A stretch of 64,000 nucleotides of DNA from Agaricus subrufescens (lineage: Eukaryota; Basidiomycota; Agaricomycetes; Agaricales; Agaricaceae): the NCBI GenBank assembly GCA_029945375.1, contig CM057063.1:2972422-3036421 (forward strand), written 5' to 3'. This document shows, one piece after another, positions 30,934 to 40,829 of this stretch (within the stretch, counting starts at the first letter, position 1; each line of letters starts with the position of its first letter). The notes under the pieces are model-generated. The model saw nothing but the letters and a program-made list of their open reading frames with translations, did no database searches and had not been told where the DNA came from. The translations under genes and the position numbers were made by a program.

Positions 30934-33900
30934 ATGGGTCAATGCGCCCATTCGCCCCAAGGATCGACCGGACAAGAGTCAGTTGATATACATTTGATGG
31001 ATCGAGTATTAGCTCTCTCTATGTATAGTAGTCCGACTTGTAATATCTATGCGATGGAATCGAGTGCTAGAGGCACTCTTCTCGATGATCTGACTCCCTT
31101 GTGTGAATCTCTCTTCATAAGTTCAACTATCAAACGCAGTCACTATGACGTCAAGTGGATGATTGATTCCGGTGCTTCAGCACACTTTACCGGAAACCTA
31201 TTGGACTTCGCTTCGATACAAATGGGTTTCTTCGGGTTAGTGCACACCGCTTCTACTCCCCAAAATATTAAGGGTCGAGGAACAATCTTCATAGAACACT
31301 TAGTCATAGATCCCAAAACTGGTGCCAAGTCCACTTTAGTGACGAAACTCTGGCCCGTTTTCTATATCGAAGGTACACATATGAGGCTCATCTCGGCCGG
31401 CCAATTATTGCGATCAGGCCTGAGATTAGAAGCCAATGCGAAGTTACATACATTTCGAGATAAAGATAATCGCGCTGTTATGAGCGGTGTCTCTGTTTCC
31501 AGGATTGTAAAGAAGCACCCCAAAGAGTTTGCGAAAGCACTCCAGCCTGCTGATTATCAAACTTGGCATCGTCGATTAGGACATCCTTCTGATTTTGTAC
31601 TGAATCAATTCTGTGAGGAAACTCAAGGAGTACCCAGGATTACGATTCCGAAATCTAAAGGGGTTTGCGATGGTTGTGTTAAGGGCAAATTAACCCAAAA
31701 ACAATTTCCACCATCTGAAAGCCGTGCTAAAAAGATTCTTGAACTGGTTCATTCCGACCTGTTCGAACTACCGGTATTATCATATCATCGCTATAAATGG
31801 ATTATGACTATAATGGACGACTACTCTGGTGTCGCTTTCATTGTCACACTATCCAAGAAAAGCAAAGCTCCAAATCAGATGAAAAACATCTTGACATTCT
31901 TGGCTACATCTACTGGCCAGAAAGTCGTGCGACTACGCACTGATCGAGGAGGAGAATACACTAGCGGAGTTCTAAAAGAATACTTAGCCGCAAACGGAAT
32001 TCAGCATGAAATGTCGTCACCCCACGTTCACCAACAGAACGGCCGTGCAGAACGACTTAATAGAACCTTGCACGAGAAATCACAAGCATTACGGTTGCAG
32101 GCATGCCTCCCGGATTCTTATTGGGAATTCTCTATGTCATATGCGGTTTATATTTACAATCGCACTCCAATGCAACGGTTAAAGTGGAAAACACCATTCG
32201 AATTGTTCTTCGGAACCAAACCAAATTTGTCCTTAATCCGAGTATTTGGATGTGGTGCACACGTGTATTTACCAGATGAGATCCGACAGGATAAACTCTC
32301 TGCACGTTCCGAACTTATGTTATTCATTGGCTATGACGGCACGAATTACAAGTTCATTAGACACACTAAAAATAACGCTGTGTTCATCGGCCCACATGCC
32401 ATATTTGACGAATCATACTTCCCTAAATGTTCGTCATCTAAACCAAGTAACCTCGAAAAACAAATTGATGAGGAACTTTCCAGGGATTCATCCCCTGACG
32501 AAACAAGTGATGAAACTCCGGACTTACCTAGTCCTTCACATCCTCGTGACCCTCCACCGGGTCCTCCACCTGCTGCACCGCAGCAACCTCCTCATAATCC
32601 GCCTAATCCTCTGGCATCACCGCCGAGATCACCTTCTCCATCACCTGGTCCTTCCAGACCACGGCAAATTCCACAACAGGAAAAGCCACAATGGAATAGA
32701 GGAAAAAGGCGTGCAGAATCACCGCCTGATGAATCTGAAAGACCACCACTCCGACGATCGGAAAGAGAATCTCGAGTTCCTAACCGTCCGGATAATGTCT
32801 ATGGCAATAAACCGCCAGCTAAGATTCTTCGGGATTATGAGAAACAACCCTTCTTACCTAAAATGGATGAACAGATCAGAAATAGAGTTCCTTCTAGATC
32901 TGATCGTCAGAAAGCCAGACTTCCTAATGATGACGTCACTGAACGTCGCGAAGAAATTCGCCGACGATTTGACGAAGCCCAACAAAGGGCTGAAGATTGG
33001 GAAAAAGAACATGGCACTGAAATACCTCCCGTAAAATTCGGATCACGCCCTACTCCAAATCAGGAGGAGGATAACGACGATGACCGAATGGAGGATATTC
33101 AAGTTCTTCTCAGAGAAGGAGGAGTAAGGTTAAATAACTTTCTCTTCGAACTTGCAAACAAAATCCAAACACCAGTCCAATTCAAGGACTTATCACAATT
33201 GCCTGCGGCAACGCGCAAAAAATGGATTGATGCTTGTTTAGAAGAATTAAAAGCCTTACAACAAAGAGGTGTCTATGAATTAGTGGATCTCCCGAAAGGT
33301 CGAAGAACCATTAAAAATAGATGGGTGTTTAATGAAAAGAGTGATGGTCGCCTTCGGGCTCGACTGGTTGCTAAAGGATTCTCTCAAGTCGAGGGAATTG
33401 ACTATAACGAATTATTCTCTCCAGTAGTCCGCTACGAAACTGCTCGTCTTCTTTTCGGCGTTGTTGCCATGGAAGATTGGGATATGTTCAGTGTTGACGT
33501 TAAAACTGCCTATCTTTACGGCAAACTGGATGAAGAAATCTATATGTCGCAACCAGAAGGATTTAGAGTTCCTGGAAAGGAAAATAAAGTCTGGAGATTA
33601 CGCCGTGCCCTATATGGCCTTAAACAGGCCGGACTTAGTTGGTGGAAAGAACTCACCGCTAGCATGACAGAAATCGGTTTTATCCGATGCAAGTCCGATG
33701 CAGGCGTATATTATTATCGACATCCAAAAACTCGCGAATTAGTTATCGCTGTAGTTTATGTTGATGACGTAGCCTTCTTAGGCAAAAAGAATTCTAAGCT
33801 CCTCCAAGAGTTGAAGCTAAAGTTTTCTACCAAATGGGAATGTCGTGATCAAGGCGAAATGACTGAGTTCCTCGGGATGCAAATCTCTAGAGATAGACCT

Positions 33901-34710
33901 CGTCAAAAAGTCTTTCTGCATCAGCAGAAGTACCTTCAGAAAGTACTCGATCGATTCGGAATTAAATCTGGATCTGAAGAAACACCATTACCGAAAGGTT
34001 TTGTGTTCTCTACTTCCGACAAAATGCCTAAACCTGAATTCAGGCAAAAATACCAGCAATTAGTTGGATCCTTAATGTATCTTATGATCGGATCTCGACC
34101 AGACATTGCATTTGCGGTTGTAAAATTATCGCAACAGATGGTAAAACCTAACAAGGAACATTATACCACTGGAATGCATTTGCTACGGTACCTTAACGGC
34201 ACCAAAAATAGAGTTCTTGAGTTTGATGGTAACTCGAATTCTGGTATAATTGCTTATTCAGATTCTGATTGGGCATCTGATCCCGAAGACCGGAAATCAA
34301 TCACCGGCAACTTTTGCACACTCGCTGATGGTCCAGTATCTTGGTTGAGTCGCAAACAAAAAACTGTTGCACTTTCATCGACGGAAGCCGAATATATGGC
34401 TCTCTCTGATTGTTCGCGACAACTTGTCTGGATGTCCCAACTTCTCACCAAAGTAGGTTTTGATATCGACACACCCCTTCTCTATGGAGATAATTTGGGA
34501 AGCCTATTTTGGGCCACCTCAGAAGTCCAAGAAAAGCGATCTAAACATATCGATATTCGCTTTCACTATGTTCGGAATCTTCTTGAGGAAAAGCGGATCA
34601 AAATTGACTGGATTGACGGTCAAGAAAATCCTGCTGACATCATGACCAAAAATCTCGAGAAAATCAAGTTCAATACATTCTGCCCTATGTTAGGATTGCG
34701 TGAACAGTAG
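30934..34710 (+). CDS. Copia pol polyprotein: protease, integrase, reverse transcriptase, RNase H
   Basis: 1258 codons, uninterrupted. Order and motifs: aspartic protease WMIDSGASAHFTGN; integrase zinc motif HRRLGHPSDF with CDGCVKGK; integrase core MDDYSGVAF, LRTDRGGEYTS and NGRAERLNRTL; a Pro-rich linker; reverse transcriptase with GLKQAGLSWWKE and the catalytic YVDDVAFLG; RNase H AYSDSDWASDPEDRKS and STEAEYMAL; ending NPADIMTKNLEK, the usual copia tail. All catalytic motifs look intact, so the polyprotein could still act in trans even though gag is broken. The start is nominal: the frame is open back to the TGA at 30924. Confidence 0.95.
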   Translation: MGQCAHSPQGSTGQESVDIHLMDRVLALSMYSSPTCNIYAMESSARGTLLDDLTPLCESLFISSTIKRSHYDVKWMIDSGASAHFTGNLLDFASIQMGFFGLVHTASTPQNIKGRGTIFIEHLVIDPKTGAKSTLVTKLWPVFYIEGTHMRLISAGQLLRSGLRLEANAKLHTFRDKDNRAVMSGVSVSRIVKKHPKEFAKALQPADYQTWHRRLGHPSDFVLNQFCEETQGVPRITIPKSKGVCDGCVKGKLTQKQFPPSESRAKKILELVHSDLFELPVLSYHRYKWIMTIMDDYSGVAFIVTLSKKSKAPNQMKNILTFLATSTGQKVVRLRTDRGGEYTSGVLKEYLAANGIQHEMSSPHVHQQNGRAERLNRTLHEKSQALRLQACLPDSYWEFSMSYAVYIYNRTPMQRLKWKTPFELFFGTKPNLSLIRVFGCGAHVYLPDEIRQDKLSARSELMLFIGYDGTNYKFIRHTKNNAVFIGPHAIFDESYFPKCSSSKPSNLEKQIDEELSRDSSPDETSDETPDLPSPSHPRDPPPGPPPAAPQQPPHNPPNPLASPPRSPSPSPGPSRPRQIPQQEKPQWNRGKRRAESPPDESERPPLRRSERESRVPNRPDNVYGNKPPAKILRDYEKQPFLPKMDEQIRNRVPSRSDRQKARLPNDDVTERREEIRRRFDEAQQRAEDWEKEHGTEIPPVKFGSRPTPNQEEDNDDDRMEDIQVLLREGGVRLNNFLFELANKIQTPVQFKDLSQLPAATRKKWIDACLEELKALQQRGVYELVDLPKGRRTIKNRWVFNEKSDGRLRARLVAKGFSQVEGIDYNELFSPVVRYETARLLFGVVAMEDWDMFSVDVKTAYLYGKLDEEIYMSQPEGFRVPGKENKVWRLRRALYGLKQAGLSWWKELTASMTEIGFIRCKSDAGVYYYRHPKTRELVIAVVYVDDVAFLGKKNSKLLQELKLKFSTKWECRDQGEMTEFLGMQISRDRPRQKVFLHQQKYLQKVLDRFGIKSGSEETPLPKGFVFSTSDKMPKPEFRQKYQQLVGSLMYLMIGSRPDIAFAVVKLSQQMVKPNKEHYTTGMHLLRYLNGTKNRVLEFDGNSNSGIIAYSDSDWASDPEDRKSITGNFCTLADGPVSWLSRKQKTVALSSTEAEYMALSDCSRQLVWMSQLLTKVGFDIDTPLLYGDNLGSLFWATSEVQEKRSKHIDIRFHYVRNLLEEKRIKIDWIDGQENPADIMTKNLEKIKFNTFCPMLGLREQ

Positions 34711-34717
34711 TCTACTC

Positions 34718-34726
34718 AAGGAGGAG
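34718..34726 (+). other. Copia polypurine tract
   Basis: AAGGAGGAG directly before the 3' LTR, the primer for plus-strand DNA synthesis. Confidence 0.85.
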
Positions 34727-35090
34727 TGTTGACGAAATACCTCGAGTTATACGCTCGGTATGATGTGTATGAGCAACTACTGTGCACTATGCACTATGCC
34801 ACACCTTTTCAATCGTTTTATGCATGTTTACTGCGGACTCCTTCTGCGGACTCCTGTTTTACCTGTATGTTTCACATTACCCTTTACCACTATGAGGTTC
34901 TTTGTCGAGTATATAAACCCTATGTATATTCCATAGAATAACAGTTCAGTTTCCTCTCTCACTTCGCTCTACAAGCTCTCTCAGCTCTACAAGTTCTATC
35001 TACTACCGCAATCCACCTACCGCTTAGGATTATAGCAATGTGAGTCTATCCGATCTCCATGCTGCAGGTAGCAGCTCTGCTTTATCAACA
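34727..35090 (+). repeat. Copia 3' LTR
   Basis: 364 bp, identical to the 5' LTR except for one C where the 5' copy has T (a CpG site). It is followed by the target duplication agcag at 35091-35095. The Helitron helicase ORF on the minus strand ends accidentally inside it. Confidence 0.95.
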
Positions 35091-35095
35091 AGCAG

Positions 35096-38000
35096 ATGGA
35101 ATGATATTACACTCAAGAGGGTGCATTTCAAATACCAAAATAGGTGAACATTTGCATTGTGCTAGTGAGCCCAATGAGCACGCTATCTGCATTGGCTCTA
35201 CCAGTTCATCACCTCTGCTACTACATTGCAAGGGATTGACTGCTGGATATTTTTCACATAATATTGGATAGCGTAATGAAAGATCTCTTTGAATGTAAGC
35301 ATCAATTGATATAGTGGGCACCACGCCATTGGTTTGACTGCCGACCAAAAAATAAGGAAGGGTTAATATATTATCAACAGGTACCGGACCCAATCCAGAG
35401 CGTGTTTTGAATTGGCAGCATCTATTTACCTCAGGGAGAATATTATCAATGATCGAGGTAGCAGCTATACCAACTTGACCTCTTCTTGGAAACGTGCTTG
35501 GTCTAGACTGCGATAGCATATCACGAAAGCGATCACGGCTAGCATTGAAATGGCCACTTGTCTGATCCCTATAAATGGCCTCAAACTCGCTTAACAAAAA
35601 GGCAGCTGTTTCTGATATACTAGAAAATCTAAATTTTAGAATGGGTGACATATGAGCAACTGCGACAAAAAATGACATATATACTGTGTCATATGAGCAT
35701 GACCAGTCACTAGAAGACCATTGGCATCCTGCAATTAAGGGCAGCAGTTGTGTTGCCTGGGGCTGAGGTACCACAATGCTAATTCTTTGATCGGACTCAA
35801 CCTTTTGACGCTTTTGTCCATGCAGAGAAAAATATAGTGGCTGGTAGTCTTGGGGTTTCCAATCTAGATCCATAGCTTCTCCAGAAGATGCGTCACTAGA
35901 ATCTGCAGAGTGCTTTCTTTTCATAATCGGTCGGTGCTCTCCTGTGCTACCAGCTGTTGGTTTGTTACAATATTCAACTCTATAGTTACTGACTGCTGTA
36001 TTATTATTACTTCCTGCCTGGGTAGCTTCAATATCTGGAATAGGCACTAATTGCTTGCAGGAAAATTTGTAACGCACTTGTGTATTATGTTCTAAGGCAC
36101 TTAGACGCTTCATCTCAAAATGAAGATCACTAGGTATTGGTTTATTGAGATCGGCTAAAGAAACAGGGCGTACAATGCATAAACCATTGCGTGACGTGGC
36201 ACGAGAAGCAGCCACATAAGATGAAAAACCACCTTCATGAAGAAAAGCAATTACTTTTGGTAGTGTTTTTCCCTGTGCTGAATGGCCTGTAATGGCAAAT
36301 GCAGGTTGAATGGGCAGTTGATGGCGACATACGCGAACCATTTCATCCTTTCCTGTTGTAGAAGACTTTAATTTTATTGGATATGTAAATGTTGTAGGGA
36401 AAATCGGAAAGCAGCTACGGGGTAGGCCATTAAGCTTGATAGGGCTATCAAATTCAACAATAGCACATGTACAAGTTGTTAAACCATGCTTATTTGTGTC
36501 CGTGAACACTTTGCGTACAATACCTTGGCATCCATTTGTAACTTTCAGGTCTGTTGACAAATTGCGTAGCCGCAGTACTACAGGCATAGATTCATATAAA
36601 GGTAAAAATCCTGGGAGGGCACCTTGGTTTTTTGCTGACGAGAAATTGAGTTTGAGTAATGTTTCATATGTTTCTTTTGTTGATTCAACAGTTGAAGGTA
36701 TAATATCGTTACTTGCACATATTACAAGTCTTTCTCCCCCTGCAGCTTGGGCTTTTTTTGTATTAAGAAGTTCACGTGTATGGTTAGTGCTTACAATTGC
36801 AACTGCAGTAACATTTTCTGGAGAGCCCAAGTCTACTCCGTCAGGATTATTTACTCCTTTAATTACCCGAGAATTAAAAAGTTTGACATCATCCAAGGTG
36901 CACTGCCTCACTCTAAGTCTCTGGACAGCAATACTGTATTCAGGATCACCCTTCATCCTTTGCTGCTCTGTTAGCTCAACTACAGTATCAACGGTTTTCC
37001 ATGCCAGCCGTCCAAGTCGGCGTAGCAATTCATCACCTGTCTGACGGCTATTAACTGAGAGGGGAGTATAAAGAGGGGTACCACCGACAGGTGGGTACTG
37101 GTAGAAGTCGCCTGCAAATATGACAGTAATTCCTCCAAACCAGTCATTATGTACTTCTTTTGCAAAGCGTAGGGCATGATCTATTTCACATAAAAGCTGT
37201 GCTCCCATGAGTGATACTTCATCAATAAGGACAACGTCAACATTCTTCCATTCGTCACGCAACTGAGCTTTGTTTTGAATACTGACTAAAAGCGTAGTAT
37301 CATCAGAACTACTTCCTATTTTACGGTTGCCCTTGCCACGGTCATCTTTTTTTGCAATTTTAATTCCTAAGCCTTTATGAACAGTCATGCCATCAATATT
37401 ACTGGCAGCTGAGCCAGTCGGAGCCAAGAACCGTATGCGATGGCCACAATTGTAAAGTGTCATAACCTGCTTCAAAGCTTTTACAACATGTGTCTTTCCT
37501 GTACCACCAGGCCCTGTCATCAGCATTCGTAAAGGTTTTTCTTGAGAGTTTTTATCAATATATCTTGCCACGTAATGTCGTGATATAATGCGAAAAGCAC
37601 AAGCTTGCTTTGGGTTCAAAGAAAATTTACTTTCTATATCACTTAATAGCTCATCCTGCATAGCTACTGAGATTACTTTATCACTTATAGTAGAAACAGT
37701 TTCTCCAGGCACAATTTCACTATGCTGGATACTGCTAAGCTTTTCGGGTGTAACGGTTTCACCATTACTGTTTGAATGTCCTGTGATACTTTGTGCATCA
37801 GGGTTCAAGGCATTTCGCCGAAAATCTGAAATAGCTTTTTCTTGCAGCTTAATATCTTTTTTCCAGGCATTAGCTACACTGGGCGTGAACTGCACCTGGC
37901 TGATTGCTTCACGACTAGCTGCTACTGTGGCTGTAACAAAATCAGGCCTAACTATATTGCCTTCATTCAAGATCTGACCATCAACTTTCTGGTTGTGAAT

Positions 38001-38171
38001 TGTGTTTCTAATTTTGTCAGAATGTCGCATAGTAAACCATTGAGCATCCTGAAGTAAAGAAATAGTATGCCACATTTGAAATTCTTGTTCAGGCTTTGAG
38101 CACTGAAGTCCTGGCATATCTAGTTCCTCATCACCTTGCTCATTTCTTGGTAAAAAAGATTTAGTAAGCAT
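35096..38171 (-). pseudogene. Helitron Pif1-like helicase with C-terminal cysteine-protease-like domain (truncated by copia)
   Basis: About 1025 codons remain before the copia insertion. Walker A is GPGGTGKTHVV (about residue 220), Walker B VVLIDEVSLM (about 315), and the SF1 motif VI region is TGHSAQGKT with SYVAASRATSRNGL. After a Ser-rich linker comes a region with WSCSYDTVYMSFF, which resembles the catalytic Cys box of a ubiquitin-specific-type protease. The matching His region lies in the severed part at 13558-13847. The helicase should unwind DNA during rolling-circle transposition. A TGA at 38208-38210 separates it from Rep in the same frame, so Rep and helicase were once one protein. 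No introns are seen. Confidence 0.85.
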
Positions 38172-38207
38172 TTGGCTTTCTTTTGTAAGAGCAGCATGCT
38201 TCTTTAG

Positions 38208-40829
38208 TCATTCGGCATCTCGCTCATCCTCACATTCATGTATAGCATTCCAGTTAGTCATAACTTTCAATGCTGTATCAGAGAAAGTATGTGACTTGAA
38301 TGCATCCTCAATAGTTTGCTTGTCAGTAAGTAGAGGGGTAGAATAACTAAATGGTTTAAAATGGGCAAGTGCAAACAAATACCAATCAGGTGATGTTTCG
38401 CGCGGGATGCTAGTGCCTACTACACGTGGAACTAGCTCGCGGTGTCCATGGCCAATAGCAGAATTTGTGTGCTCTACTAGATGATGGGTAGAGTAAAGAG
38501 GGTGCTCAGGGCAAAAGTCAAAGCGCCGTAAAACACCTAAATGATTATCATGTGTATTTTTTGTTTGGTTGGACTTTGATTTATGCTCAACTCGGATAAA
38601 GCGACAAAAATCATAAAATATCAAATTCTCAAGAGCTTGTGACCTAAACCAATAATCATGTACCTGGGTTGTATCTACTAATCTCCCATTGGGATCAGTA
38701 GTGATGCGAAGTGGTGCAGGCTCTCTATCACTATCAAATTCACCACAATTATCACCTTCAGGCAGCACCTCAGCAAGTTCACTTGTGGGGGGTCTAAGTT
38801 TATATTTTTCCTTGACAAATGAAATCAAATGAGCTGAAAGCATAGGAATAGTTTTGTGAGATGATACAGCATCACTAAAACCACGCAAATAGCGAGCTGC
38901 TTGTTGGGCGTGAATCTGCTGCTGCCGAGTAAATTGGGTTAGACATTTATGCAACAACAGCTTGGCAGAACTCAAATGACTACAAGCATTGTCAGTAGGA
39001 ACCTGTGCTACTGCTCGCGACATCAAACTCAGAGTCTCATATGTATTCAAACTCATCTTTGTTATGTAATCAGTGATATAAAACATAGCACTCTTTGCAC
39101 TTTTTCCCGATAAGATACATTTCAAATCATGGTTATGGCGGCAGAAAATAAGAATATATGGATTAAAATAATTAACTGTAGGATCTCTACATAGTAGAAC
39201 AACAGATTTTGTTTCAGGATCATAATACGATGCATCAACAACTTCGTGTGGGAAAAGAAACCTGCAGCGATTGTCATTTCCATACTTGTGGCATACAGCA
39301 CGGCATACATGACGCTGGAGAACTTCTCCACATTTTTTAACTTCTGTAGCAAATACAATATTCCACTCATTCAGTATACTGATTGGATTGCAACTAGCAC
39401 TAGTAGAGTTTAGTCCACCACTTTTACTGGCATCAGCAATAGTTGAGACTAGTGGTACCATAGGAGGACGCTCCATGTGTGGGTCATAACTAGATTCTAC
39501 TTGAACATCAATATCAGGTAAATGATGCTGAATAATGTATTCAAAAAAAGAGAAAAATCTGGTTTGGAATTCAGAATCATGCTCAAGGCGCATATGCAAC
39601 TCTGTGGGATTTGGAGCACCAGCAAGAAAGATCAGAAAGTGGCCGTGAAGACAACCACGCTCAGTAAACTCAGTAGTCCCGTAAAAAGCATGCAACTTTC
39701 CTAGTATACCACCTTTGTCTGTAGATCTTCCTTTTTCATAGTCCCATCCAAGAAGATGAGAAAACAGTGATGTGGTACAAAACTCAAAAAAATCAGCTGC
39801 TGCTACAGGGTCCTTAGCCAAAATCATAGCACGCTCTTGTGCTCTTGGTATTTCTGGTATGTGCTCAGACAAGTCAATAGTCTTATTTCCAGCCATAACC
39901 AGGAAAAGAGGGCTATTAGCTGGGCTGGGGTTAAATGTCAGGAACAGGTGTGGAAGTCCAAAATGGCCAAAATAATTCCTAATCTCATTGCGTATCAAGA
40001 GTTTTGAGGCCTGGGACCCAGGTACTGAGGCTGCAATTGTATTTACATGCTTTAGTAAGTTCATAGCATTTATCTCATCTTCACTGAGATCTTTCAGTGT
40101 CTTTTCATGTTCAATTTTATTTGCAAGGGTTTGCAACACATTTGGAGATACTGATACAAGCTTGCGTGCAACTGCATCAAAATTAGACTTGGCACAAGTA
40201 AAGTGTGTGTGAAGGTGAGCTTGGCGCCGCTGAATAATGTTAAGTACAACAAATATATATGAATAGTGATAGCAGAAAGATCGGTCAAATATATTTAGGT
40301 AATACTGAGCCTGCTGCTGAAGTGAGATAGGTATGGTACGACCTTGATCCTCAAATCCTCCAACCCCATAAGGAAAAAGGGTAGGAAACATACCAGGCAT
40401 CAAGCTGGGATTGTGGTATTCAGGAACAAGTTGATTACTGCGACGGATAATCAAATCAGCTGTAGGAGTGGTATCTTCACCATTTAACCCTGCAGATAAA
40501 CTATGTAGTGCAAGTGCAGTAAATGTACGCCCAGGTATTTTAACCAGTTCTGGGTCAGTTACTCCCATATATTCAATTAGTGGCTGACAATCACTGCTGC
40601 CACTACTGCTGCTGCTATTACATTTGCTAAATGCAGCAGCAGGATGCTCAGAAATACCAGCAGTCTCCTCCTCAAACAACTTTGCAGGGTCTGATATGGC
40701 ATCATGAACTATACGCTCGTTTAGTCCTGGCAAAACACCATCCTCAGGATAAACATCAACTAATGCCTCATCAATCAGAATGTGAGTATAGTTCACATTA
40801 TTAATTTTGAGCCACTGAAGAAATGACAA
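38208..40829 (-). pseudogene. Helitron Rep (HUH endonuclease) segment
   Basis: About 870 codons. It includes the Helitron_like_N region (QYYLNIFDRSFCYHYSYIF to HFGLPHLFLTFNP), the HUH motif in ERGCLHGHFLIFLAG (about residues 390-402), Cys/His residues in VCRAVCHKYGNDNRCRFLFP, and the two-tyrosine catalytic motif FYITDYITKM (about 583-592). These nick and join the strands in rolling-circle transposition. Its 5' end is only the point where the frame opens: upstream coding (40793-42775) joins it through a one-base shift in an A8 run near 40833-40840. Its 3' end is an in-frame TGA followed directly by the helicase. It therefore lacks a natural start and stop. Confidence 0.88.

Larger units (their letters stand above)
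13848..35090 (+). mobile_element. Ty1/copia LTR retrotransposon, interrupted by a KDZ transposon
   Basis: The element has two 364-bp LTRs, a primer binding site, a gag-type ORF, a long pol ORF (protease, integrase, reverse transcriptase, RNase H in copia order) and a polypurine tract, flanked by agcag duplications. Its own length without the 14-kb insert would be about 7.2 kb. The LTRs differ at one position only, so it inserted recently. It lies in the Helitron helicase ORF on the opposite strand. Confidence 0.95.

Noticed and set aside
32246..33034. 262-codon ORF in another frame of copia pol
   Set aside because: Overlaps the pol frame, which has every catalytic motif; this one is a shadow over the Pro-rich linker.
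36436..37044. 202-codon plus-strand ORF opposite the Helitron helicase
   Set aside because: Antisense shadow of the helicase, which carries the Walker and SF1 motifs.
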